DNA of 64,000 nt from Coffea arabica (lineage: Eukaryota; Streptophyta; Magnoliopsida; Gentianales; Rubiaceae), in the NCBI RefSeq assembly GCF_036785885.1, contig NC_092312.1:26182001-26246000 (forward strand), in the 5' to 3' direction. Below, in pieces: positions 46,102-56,996 of the stretch. A model generated the notes under the pieces. It was not told the origin of the DNA. It did not search any database and worked only from the letters and a program-made list of their open reading frames with translations. Made by a program: the position numbers and the translations under genes. Each line of letters starts with the position of its first letter. Within the stretch, counting starts at the first letter, position 1.

Positions 46102-46804
46102 CTTTCTCCGTCTTCTGCTTCTTCCTTATTCCTTCCTCTTCTGCTGCAAAAAATTGCTGCTTTTTACTTAATAAATAGATTTAAAAAAAAGTTGTAGAAT
46201 ACTTAGGAATTATGGTAAGTACAAGTGACTTGGCGGAAGTTAAACTTTTTTTCTCATTGTTTTTTTTTTTTTTTTTGCTTCGGAAAAATTGAGGAGACAG
46301 TTTGGGAATTTTGATTAGGGTTTTAACGTTGGAAGGGGCGGGAAGGAGGAAATGGCGCGAAGTGCTTCACAACTATTTGACTTTTTCGAGGTGTGGGCTT
46401 GATAATGAGACGCAGAGTTTACATAGAATTACGTATCTGCCACTTATTAAATCTCCGTTTTACTCGAAGCTTGTTTAGCACGACGTCCAAAGGACAGGTC
46501 TGAGAAACGACGCCGCAGAGGCGAGTTGGAAATCCGGCGAATGTGCCCAGATTACTATAGAAAAAATTAGAAAGTGGGAAATCTCTCTTGCTTTCCTATT
46601 TTTAAATGAAAAAAACAATTGTGATTTGATTAGGTGGTGGAATAAGAAAGAAGGATATGTAACCATTATATATTAGTTGTAAACTTGTAGAAAATTTTTT
46701 AACCTTTGATTTGAGATAGATATTTAATGTCCTAAATAATTTACTTAAAACTCCGGTGAGATACTAGATTGATTTGATTATTGATTGTAAATCGCTTTTA
46801 GGTA

Positions 46805-46835
<31 letters not shown>

Positions 46836-46919
46836 GATACATAATGGTTCGGCAGTTCAATTTTATTCTTTTGTTGAAGGGTGCTTAATTTGTTTATGAT
46901 ATTTTTAATGATATTTTTT
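46102..46919. other. RAD21/SCC1 promoter side and AT-rich spacer
   Basis: Upstream flank of the cohesin gene. An (AAT)n microsatellite of about 29 bp lies at 46805-46833. No gene seen. Confidence 0.5.
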
Positions 46920-47586
46920 GGGTAAAATACCAAAAAACTTTTTGTTATTTGACAAATGTTCAATTTAACTCCCTCTAATTTGAAAATCTACACTATAATT
47001 CCCCCTGATTTCGACCAAATTGAAAATGGGACAAAAAGCATCCAATCTAACTGTTGTATGTGCCCTCACCAGGCAGCTCGTTCGGTCACGGCTTCCTCTT
47101 CAGGGGTCGTTGTCCGTCCCCCACCCGGGTTCGAGTCTGCCTGGTGCCTACCGTGTCTGAGGAGTAGGGCCTCCTCCTCGGGCCGGAGTGAGATTAGTCG
47201 GGCCGAAGGCCCGGATACTCACTCCGTCAGAAAAAAAAAAAAATAACTGTTGTATGTGAAATGTTAATATTACCCTACTATACATTTATATTACCCCTAC
47301 TTAATAAGACGCTTTCAATTCAATTTTCAATTTAATCGAAACTGCAGGGAAGTATAGTGTACTTTTTCAAACCAGATGGAGTTAAATCAAACTTTCAACA
47401 AATCATAAGAAGTTCATTTATATAGAGCCAATATTTGACATTTCACGTATAACTGTTAGATTAGATGATTTCCATCCAATTTTCAATTTAGTTAAAACCA
47501 CAAAAAACTATATTGTAGGTTTTCAAATAAGGAGGAGTTAAATTCAACATTTAGCAAACCATAAGGAATTTTTTGGTATTTTACCC
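46920..47586. mobile_element. MITE with GGGTAAAATACCAAAAAA ends, carrying a SINE
   Basis: The left end GGGTAAAATACCAAAAAA and the complement at the right end are followed by more inverted similarity (AATTTAACTCC, TTTGAAAA.CTACA.TATA, AAATTGAAAA.TGG). A partial third copy of the arm lies internally at about 47320-47420. Flanking DNA is T-rich on both sides, so a target duplication cannot be decided. Without the SINE and its second target copy the element would be about 470 bp; it is Mutator-like in structure and non-coding. Confidence 0.7.
47063..47243 (+). mobile_element. tRNA-derived SINE, full length
   Basis: A GC-rich 181-bp unit ending in A13, flanked by an exact 15-bp duplication TAACTGTTGTATGTG (47048-47062 and 47244-47258). 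A pol III B box GGTTCGAGTC lies at 47128-47137 with an A-box-like CAGCTCGTTCGGTCA about 50 bp before it. The 3' part GATTAGTCGGGCC...GGCCCGGATA resembles the shared 3' region of plant Au-type SINEs. Complete ends and perfect duplication suggest a fairly recent insertion. Confidence 0.88.
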
Positions 47587-47696
47587 TCTTTTTTTTTTGG
47601 TCAAATGTATTTTCAATGATATTAGATTGGTTGCATTATCAATTTCAAATAGCCCCCAAGTAAAAATACATACATGCTAGTTCACACCGTCCATAT

Positions 47697-47699
<3 letters not shown>

Positions 47700-47748
<49 letters not shown>

Positions 47749-47750
47749 CC
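47700..47750. repeat. TACA/TA microsatellite and T tract
   Basis: ATACATACAT followed by about 12 TA units and a T tract. Confidence 0.85.
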
Positions 47751-48621
47751 TTTGCGCCTTGCTGATGAGATCCATACAGTATTAGGAAACAGCTAAGGTT
47801 GAGGCCTTAAGAGTTAAGAGTGAGATTCTGAACTCAACTCTTCCTATTGAGGATGACAGTAGTCTAATTTATATTTAGTCTGACTTCAATCTACAAAAAA
47901 GGCCATGCTCAATGAATGACTCTTTCTCGTTTAGGTTAGTAAAAGCAGCTTATTTTGAGTTTAGCAACACCAGTGCTTTGTAGTCTCTTCAGGAATGGGG
48001 GATGCGAGAGAAGTATACATCATGCCACATAACTCACAAGCAACCCAGTAAGGGAGATGATTTAGTGCACCAAATTCGCAATACAACTGCATGAAAAAAT
48101 TTTGTGCCAATGAGACATGTTTCCTTCCTGAATTAAGGGCCATTCACAAGTTTCTGTAAACGATTTTGTGACCAATCCATTTGCAAAAGTAGTCTCCTGA
48201 GTGCCAACACAGCAGGTGATACACTATTTAACTCAGGCCTTGGCTTTCTCTTCACCAAGTCGTCCAAGCCAGGAAATATTCAGGCACTAGCCACAGCACA
48301 GAAGCCTTCAAGAAATTTTCTGTCTCTCTTTACCTCAGGCCCCAGTCAATGAGGCTTTTAAATTTCACACACACATCAACATGTGACAGAATAAAACGTT
48401 ATGAACTACCACCACAACAAAATACGGTGGAAAACCCAGTAGCTAAAACCTACATCTAAAGCCAATGGGGCATGTAAAATAAATCTATAAGGTCTCAAAT
48501 ATATATAGCACTGTTTTTACCCAATTAACTCCAGCCTTGGTTTTGTTCCACAAACACCTTTCCGGTTCACCATTGCTTTAGTTAGAGAACAAAATGCAGT
48601 GCACAGGTTCCCGCACCCTAT

Positions 48622-51346
48622 TTAAGCTTTATTTACACGAATCCTCTGTCCCTCGAGAATCTGCAACAAATAAGTTAGGGAAGTGAGACTTTCACACAAC
48701 CATGGATAAGAGTTCAACAGAACAAAGAGACAAACTTCTGTCTGAAAAGGTTGAAGAAATTTAACAAGTCAGTGCATTTGGACTGATGGCTAGTTTTATT
48801 TTCTTACTGTCTTCTACTTCTAGGCATCAAGTCATCCACGAATTAAGTCAAAAGCTTCACGTGGTCTTATAAACATGAAATCTGTTATACTAGATCATGT
48901 CTGTGTTAAATAAAAGGCGAGCCAAATGATGCAAAGAGAAGGAATATGCATGAAGATAAACATGACGTTTCTGGAAATTGCTTATGTGCTGCAGTGTTGC
49001 TTAAAGAATCACCTTAATTAGTTAGTAAAATGGGATATCCATACTTTTCATAAGAACATAAGAGGTATGGCATGGCTGTAACACAAAATTCCAGTGCTAT
49101 CAAAACATTTGTGGTTCACTACCGGAAAGAATTGGGAGTGGGCTAGTTCAGTTCAATAGCACTGTACCAACGACACCACAGGTGAAATAATAATGTAATT
49201 GATACTTTACGGAGGACATTAACAAAAATCTAATGATTGAACCGGATGAAAGTGCAATATCATTTCAGATTAGTGCATTACATCAAGGAATAGTTCTACT
49301 TATTAGGGTGAAAAGGTGGAATTCTGCCCATATATAAAGATCCATATACTCTTGACTAAGGCAAATAGTTTACCTCATTATTCAGAGATGAAATGGCAGC
49401 TTCTACTTCCTCTTCTGAAGAGAATGTAACAAATCCATAACCACTGGACTTAGAAGTCCCTGGAACCCGTGATACTTTAGCACTAAGTACCTTACCCTTC
49501 TCAGCAAATAAGTTTTTTAATTTATCTGTGGTTACATCCTTTGCAAGATTACCCACATAAACTTTGTGTGGACTGTCAATGAACTGGGATTCTTCGGCTT
49601 GAAGAAGTGACGAATCCAAAGTTTGCAATGGCTTTTCAGTAATATTTACTTTGATTTTACGCCCACCAATTTCCTGCAGAGTAAAGAAGATCAAATAAGT
49701 AAAATCTAATCAATAGAACGTTCATAGGAATTAACACGTTTGGAATTTTGGAACTCCAAAAACTTATTGTACTTGCATAAATAACATCTAAAAGCAAATC
49801 TTACTGTTTCATTGAGCTTTACAATAGCTGCATTTGCATCCTCAACAGTCTTCATTGTTACAAATGCAAATCGCCGGCTCCTTCCAGACCACTTGTCATA
49901 CATCACCTGTCAATAGGGGGAAAGTATGGAATTAATTCGGTAGCTTCTTATCAAACTCTATTGCCCCTAAAAACATGTGACTGCAAATTCTCCAACTTTC
50001 TTGTTGACCTTACGGATAATCAATCTCACAAGTCTTGATGTGTAGGCTTCCTGGTGGGCATCTTAGGCTAATATAGATCTCAATACATTCTGAAGAGTTT
50101 TAAGGAGAGAAACCAAAAACTCAAACAAGACATATGGGAAAGTAGCACTACTACAACATATTATTATTGCAGGATGCTTTTAAACGTGTAAAATCCCTTG
50201 CTGCGATCAACGATCTTGGACAATTTGCCAGAGATATAGAATAGCACTAATTCAATGTCAATTTTGTTTTAGTCCTGAAATCTTGTGGGATAGTCTGGGT
50301 CCTAAATTCCTCGTTCTTCTTGGCCTTGAAATTAATAAAGTGCCAGGAATATCTAGATCATCAGATAATGTATATGATCAGAATCGAAAAGATTCTTTAT
50401 AGTTCGGGAACCATGCGCACAGTATAGGGGTTGAGGAAATATAGGACATTTCGACTAGCTATCATGGAGCAGTAAGTTAAGGCAGGTTTTATAGTTCAAA
50501 ATCCTGTGAAAGGATTGATTTGAAGGAGAAGAAAAGGCACAACTAAGTTTCGGTATTGATTCACTAAGCAAAAGCCAATTTAATGCAGTTCAGTGCCATG
50601 CTTGAAGCAAACAGAAATATCAATTTCCACAAGACAATATATTTATCTAATTATGAATAAAATAAACAATAATGGAGGAAATAAAACCAATCAACTAACC
50701 AAGTAGTAGTATAACAACTTCCTTGGCTACAACAAATTTCTCTCTTTCAGCCCAGAACTAAACCTACAATACAAGAAAAGTAAACCACGAACACCTCAAA
50801 TTTCACCGTTATTGAACCAGCAAAAAACCCATAATTTGCTATCTTAGTTCATATAAGACCCATTTCTTCCATCATCCCGGAATTAAAGCTAAATTTTCCA
50901 ACACAACCAACTACAAATAAACACCTTAAATCCCGACAAAACATAATTCAACCACGATGAAAATTGATCTTTAAATTCTTGAATCACTGAAGTACCTCGG
51001 CCTTCTCAACAGCACCATGTTCTTCAACAATCCTTTTAAGCTCGTCGTTGGTGACAGTCCGAGGAATATTCCCAACATAAAGCCTTCTTGCAGCCTCAGA
51101 AGAAGGGTCTGCAGCTGTGGCAACTGAGGCTGTTTCAGTTTCTTCTTCAGCAACAGCATTTAGTCTTGTGGGCTGCTGCTCTCTGGTTGTTTGGGGTGAA
51201 TGGAAAGTGAACTTGAGAGGGGTTTTAAGGTTTTTAAGGCCGTTAAAATTGAGTCTTGAGAAATGGGTTTTGATGAGTTTTGAAGAGGGGATTTGGAGGA
51301 GATTTGGAGCTGGGGAAAATACACAAGTGGATGATATAGTGTTCAT
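48622..51346 (-). CDS. PSRP2: Plastid-specific ribosomal protein 2 / 30S ribosomal protein 2, chloroplastic (two-RRM RNA-binding protein)
   Basis: Four exons on the minus strand: 51346-50996, 49906-49805, 49673-49374 and 48660-48622, giving 263 residues. Plastid RNA-binding protein associated with the 30S subunit in the Arabidopsis homologue (At3g52150). About 80 N-terminal residues are rich in Ser/Thr/Pro and fit a chloroplast transit peptide. RRM1: RRLYVGNIPRTV (RNP2) and RSRRFAFVTM (RNP1). RRM2: HKVYVGNLAKDV (RNP2) and SSGYGFVTF (RNP1). The end LEGQRIRVNKA is typical. The ATG at 51346 (MNTISS) is the first in frame; upstream only a TTG extends it. The final exon codes for only 12 residues and lies about 700 bp from exon 3. 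Intron 1 is about 1.1 kb. Confidence 0.93.
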
Positions 51347-54300
51347 TATGCTCTTCTGGGCAGGGTTCAATTCTGAAGAAATGAAGCTTGGAAAAATGGG
51401 GAGTGCAAAAAGATGGAACGGAGGACAAGGGTTTATCGCTTTATCCAGATGAAGGAAGTTTTTCCTTTTTTTGTTCCATTTTATTTGACTAGTATAAAGA
51501 ATTTGCTGATTTTTTTTTCTTAAGAATTTGCTGATTTACATATTAAAAAAGTTAATTTTTTTTGTTTTTTTCCCCCATTTGTCATACTGATACATGTGTG
51601 ATTTAAGAATAAAAATTACTACAGGATGATAAGTATTCTATTTGAGATTTTTGCTTTGGTTGGGGGCAGTTTTTTTCTATAAAAAGATAAAATTTACCAA
51701 AAGATTTTTAGAAAAGTTCATCGCAATTATTAGTTTATTGTATTAAGGAAATATTTGCTTTTATTACAAAATATTCAATTGTTTTAAGAAGATGCATGGT
51801 GCAAAATATTCATTTGTTTTATGTCACTTTAGTACTAATTAAGCAAGCATTTGCCTATATAGCAGATAACAAAAAACCAAAAAAAAAGGGAAAAAAATGT
51901 AAGGAATTATACGATAAATAATGAAGTCAACTTTTAGCACAATATATCTAACCAATGATTAATCAAGTTAAATTTTCAAAGTGACAGACTCAATCGAGCT
52001 AAACACCAATTCAAGCTTCGAAACTTAATTCCTTTCAAGTTCTACTAGAATTTTACTTGTACCTTAGAATGGATTTTTTTATTTATTGTTAATTTATACA
52101 AATATGAATAATTTTAATATAAAAATTAACAACGGTTCTACATGTTCATTCATATTAATTTTAAAAAATTAACGTATTTTAAATGTTCAATTATTTACTA
52201 ATTTTAAAAATTTGTTTACATACTTTCACTATAATATAATAGTATATATCAAATAATGTACCTCATATCCAAAATTTGGTAGATATTCTTTTTATAAATA
52301 TTCTTTTAGATAATTTAAATTTTTATAATGACCATAAATCTAGAATTATATATTCATAGTTAAGTAAGTAGAAAAATATCCATTAATCTATTTTTTTCAT
52401 CAATAAATATTCAATTTTCAATAATATTGGTAAATCTATCAGTATAATAGTTAATTTTCTTTTTTACACTAAATTAATTCAAAATTAAAAAGAGATGACG
52501 AATGATTTGAATACTAATCAATGATATGGTAGTGAAAGAAAGTAATTTATAGAATATATAAAATTTCAATAATTGTGATTTAGAAAGGTTTTACTATACT
52601 TCTATGTAATAATTTGGTAGAATTCAGATATCATTAAAATAAGATTGGTTATTTTTTAAAGATATTTTAAAATTAAAGATAATTTTAAACATATAATATA
52701 ATCATTGTAATAATTTGATAGAAAACAGATATATCATTAAGATAAGATTAGTTCTTTTTAAAGTTACTCCTACTTTAAAATTAGAGATAATTTTTAAATA
52801 TATAATATAATCCAAATAGGATTCAGTATAGGTAAAATCCAAGTGACTCATAACTCGTTAATTCTCTTCAATTAAGCATGCTACATAGGAGTGAAAAACA
52901 TTGTGATTAAAATAGTTAATTTCATATATGTATATATACTAGAAGGAACCAGGCTGTGCAAGCACAATCTAGGCCCGACTATAAAATTATGGCTAAAATT
53001 CATTACACTATAATTTGCTTTCAAATAAAAAGAAATTATAATTTTCAAAAAATGAGCCTAAAAAAGTTTTATCTTTAGTGGAATGTTCCAACAGTTTGCT
53101 CCAACTTGCTTATTGTGATACAATAGAGATATATATTGTATTGTATGGACAAATAATAGCAAAGAATTCAAAAACCAAGCACATGAGAAATGCAAAACCG
53201 GTTCAATATTAACATAAATGATACATGCTTCATAAAACTCAAGTATAATGCTATTATAATTACAAATGCATAAAATTTCACCACTATTTCTTTTTCAAAC
53301 AGGACACTATCATGTAAAACCTTCTATCTGACAAATTCACAATAAAACTTGCGAGAAAGTTGAATGGAAGGCTTTTCAATGCATAAAAAGGGTACAAAAA
53401 TTCGGTACCAAAGAATAAGTAAAAGAAGTGCAAGATCAATTATGCATTAAAAAGGAACTAAAACATTAGAATTGCAAAAAATAAATTTTGCATTTAGATT
53501 TAAGACAAACCTTACAAGAGGAAAACCAATTTGCAGAACCAAAATAATGGAAGTGTATTATTAATTACTATCAAGGAGATCGAGCCAAAATAAATAAATA
53601 AACCAAGGTAACAGAATAAAGAGGCAAAAAAGGAAAAATAATAAAAGCTAAATAAAATACAGTTAATAAAAAAAATTTTAAGTCCATATTTGGCAGCGTG
53701 AAACAAAGGAAGAATAGGAATAAAAAGAAAATGGAATATACCAAACAGTAGGAGTAGCGGAGGCAAACAGTAGGAGTAGCGGAGGTAAAAGATCTATTGT
53801 CTATGTTTCTCCTATGAAACATGATTTTTGAACAATGGAATAAAAGAAACATCCATTCTCGTGCAAGAAAAACGTACATTCAATTAATTATAGAGGAAAA
53901 AGGAAAAAATGCATTGATTGAGCGGAACGAGGAAAGGCCAAGAAAAATTAGGATGAAGGAAAAAAAGAAAAAAAAAAAAGCAAAATACTGGATGAAAGAG
54001 TTAAAATTGATGGAATAGGAAGTGACAATATAAATCTGTTGATTGTTGCGATACCTCTCAATGGTCAACAATAATCATCTAACAAAAATAGTAAGAAAAT
54101 AATATTAGTAATTAAGCAGAAAGAGAAAGAAAAGAAGAACTTAGAGGAGAGATATATATGACTTTTGATTAACCAAAAAAAATAGTGAAGCAAAAATTCA
54201 ACCACAAATAGAAACTGACACTTGTCAAAATAAAAGACTATACACTTGGCAAAAAAAGAGGTTGCTATATATATATATATATATATATATGAGTGGAAAG

Positions 54301-54780
54301 AAGCGATATTACATCCCCATTCTTTTACATAATTAATTTATAAGATTACTATAGAAATTTTTAATTCACAAATAGTGAAATGAAAACCAACAAACATTTA
54401 CACTGAATCTCGTAAATTAGTGACACTTGAACTCAAAATCTTTAATAACTCAACCTCTGAATCTTTAATTCCCCAGTCTCTACCAAAATTTTTTGTTTAT
54501 AGCAAAACAGTGGAATTGAGAACGTTACCAAACGGCCCAATTTGCATTGACATTGTTGTGATTTTTTTAATATTAGTAACTTTGAATACATCGTATATGT
54601 GTATAATTTAAAATTTAAATTTGAATTCATATTACGTTATATGATCTAAATTTATTAGCGTAAAAAAAATTTATACACTATAGTATATAAAAAAGTTATT
54701 CAAAAACAAATATAAATGTGGTAGGATATCACAAACTGATACTAGAAAACTAGCAGCGAAATTGCCCAACTTGCTATAGC
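51347..54780. other. Long AT-rich intergenic region
   Basis: Begins with the PSRP2 promoter side, then over 3 kb of very AT-rich DNA. Seen: a 22-bp tandem duplication (CAAACAGTAGGAGTAGCGGA units at about 53742 and 53764), a (TA)n run at 54266-54290, and a possible Helitron end at 52936. No gene supported. Confidence 0.5.
52936..52980 (-). mobile_element. Possible Helitron 3' terminus
   Basis: The minus strand reads TTGTGCTTGCACAG (5-bp stem), about 12 nt, then CTAG followed by T in a TA-rich target. This is the layout of a Helitron 3' end. The body would extend to the right; no 5' end or coding part was identified. Confidence 0.4.
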
Positions 54781-54839
54781 AACTCCACTTTTTCGCAACA
54801 TTAAACAAACATCATTCCATATCCATCAGTATTCACCGT

Positions 54840-56996
54840 TCCACTGCTTCAGAACCATTCACCATTCCACTTTCTTCTCTTCAGTATTCACCACTCCAAC
54901 AACAAATCTGCAAAGCTGGAACTTGGCTCAGCTTTTACAGTTTTCGCCACTCCACTCTCTCGTCTGCAGGTAAGTTGTACCAACTGCCAAGCATTCCCTT
55001 TAACCTGCAGTAAAAGATCCTATCCAGAAACAACACCGAAGGAAAAGACAAAAAAAAAAAATGTATACCATAGCATAGCATGACAGTCGGGGGTAAGAGG
55101 CAGGCCGCTGCTAACAAACAAACAGCAAACCACGCCAGAGCACACTCTCACTGGGTAGTGACTCTAACGTCCTTTCCTTCCTACCCTTTTCGCCTTTCTT
55201 GTAAATAAAGTCATCAAAATGTTTGCAAGAAAACAGGAGAAAATCTTTATATAATCCCAGATAAAAAAGCCTCACCTTTTCTTACTCTCTGTTTTCATAT
55301 TTCTTACTCTCTGTTCTCAATAGAGACACCAAGTCTTATAGCATGCTTTGGTTACAGAAAAAATGCTGAAATGATCAGACAAAAACCGCAGTTTTGATCA
55401 CTCCCCCTTTCATAAATATCTGTCCTTTTATCGCAGAACAGAGGAAGCGTTGCCATTTTTGATGGTTCATCTTCGTACTCTTTCCTTGACGGTAAATTCT
55501 TTTCTCTGCGTATGCATTAGCACAGAGCCACAATGTGATAGTAGTGCAGCGCCACGTACTGTATGATTTTCTATTTATGTTTCTTTGTTGTTCATTCTTA
55601 AGACCTAGGCTTGCATTTTTAGAAGAAAAATCTGATTCTTGTATAAGATTTCTCTTGTTCGTCCCATCTAAAGTCCTCTGCATGTTGAAGATTTTTGCGC
55701 TTTTTAAGATGTTTACATCATGGATTTTCTGGATTCTGCCAGAAAACTGTCAAAAACTTCCTAAAATAGTCAGAGCCCAGGAATTTTATAGGCGGACATG
55801 GTTTTTTCTACTGCATTTATGGCTTCTATTCTAGATACCATGTTCTGATGTTCATAACTTGTTTTGCTTGCCTGTATATTTAGGATACAAATGAACGTGG
55901 AACTCAGGATAGATACAGAAAATTGTTTAGGAAAATGGTAGTATAAAGCTAAAAATAGCATGACAAAGAATTAGGCTTTACCATGAGACACAAAAGAGTG
56001 AAGCAGATACGAAGAAGGCAAGAAAGAGTTATCAGAATCAATGGTGGAGAAACTATAAAAAAAAAAAAAGAAAAATTAGATCGTGGAAATAGATATATTT
56101 CAAGGGTCTAACCGATGTAGGAGAAGTTTATGATTTTGAATAAGTTAACGTTAAAAAGATTTGAGATAGAGAGACCGTGATAAGGGGAGAAATTCCAGGA
56201 TTTGTGAACAGATTTGTTTTAAGAAGGCTAATAGAGTTCAAATTCAAAATGAATGACATAATAAACAGAAACGAAGCTAATCAAGGAAGTTTTGTACTGG
56301 TAAGATCTGGCAGAGATTATGAGGATGTTTACTACTGCTAATTAAGGGGTCATCTTAAATTTTCGAGAATTTGTGTACATGGACAGAGAAAGAGAGATCT
56401 CTGTACTGTGATTTTGTCTGGCAACTGGCAAGTAACTGAAACATGAGTGGGAGACATTAGTCTCCCATCAAGTTGGGGAGAGATTCAGGGGTTAATTGCT
56501 CAGACAAAGGTTAAATAAGAAGCCATGCATTCTAATACAAAATCGTGTATGCCTCATAAATGTTTAAGTTCAGAGAAATTTTTCTTGCAAAAACAATTAA
56601 TGTGGAAAAAAGGGATTCATATTTTTAAAAAAAGCATATAAAAAAGTTCAACAAATTGGAAAATCCAACTTTATGTTTTTTGGTTTCCATGCTCATCTTT
56701 TCCTTTTTAATTCTTTTATTGGTGGAGGATTGGCAACTGGCCTATGGATGCAGGTGAGTATCAAGTCCGTGTACTTCATATATCACACCTTACAAACGAT
56801 GTTAATCCTTGCCTGGTACATATGCACATATAAGATGTTAGGTTCTAGAAAAATTTTCCAGAAAAAGAGGAATGTTACTAAATACCTCATCGCATCAATG
56901 TAGCACGTGGTACAATATGATATAGCTTATACATAACAGCAGTAGCTGCTGCTGATTCTTTCTAAGAACTCCTCATTTTCTGTCTTTGCAGTGACA
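54840..56996 (+). promoter_or_regulatory. Probable 5' UTR, leader intron and promoter side of the MCTP gene
   Basis: A strong acceptor (TTTGCAG) ends at 56991, five bases before the MCTP start codon, so an intron interrupts the 5' UTR. The best donor candidate is CTGCAG/GTAAGT at 54970; another is GATGCAG/GTGAGT near 56754. If the first is used, the leader intron is about 2 kb. No alternative coding exon is apparent between them. Inferred from splice signals only. Confidence 0.5.

Noticed and set aside
47063-47140. tRNA gene
   Set aside because: The B box and weak A box belong to a SINE with a 3' A-tail and target duplication; no full cloverleaf is formed.
46956-47246. 96-residue open frame with Pro/Ser/Arg-rich end
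   Set aside because: It is read through the SINE and its MITE arm; GC-rich SINE sequence gives a chance open frame.
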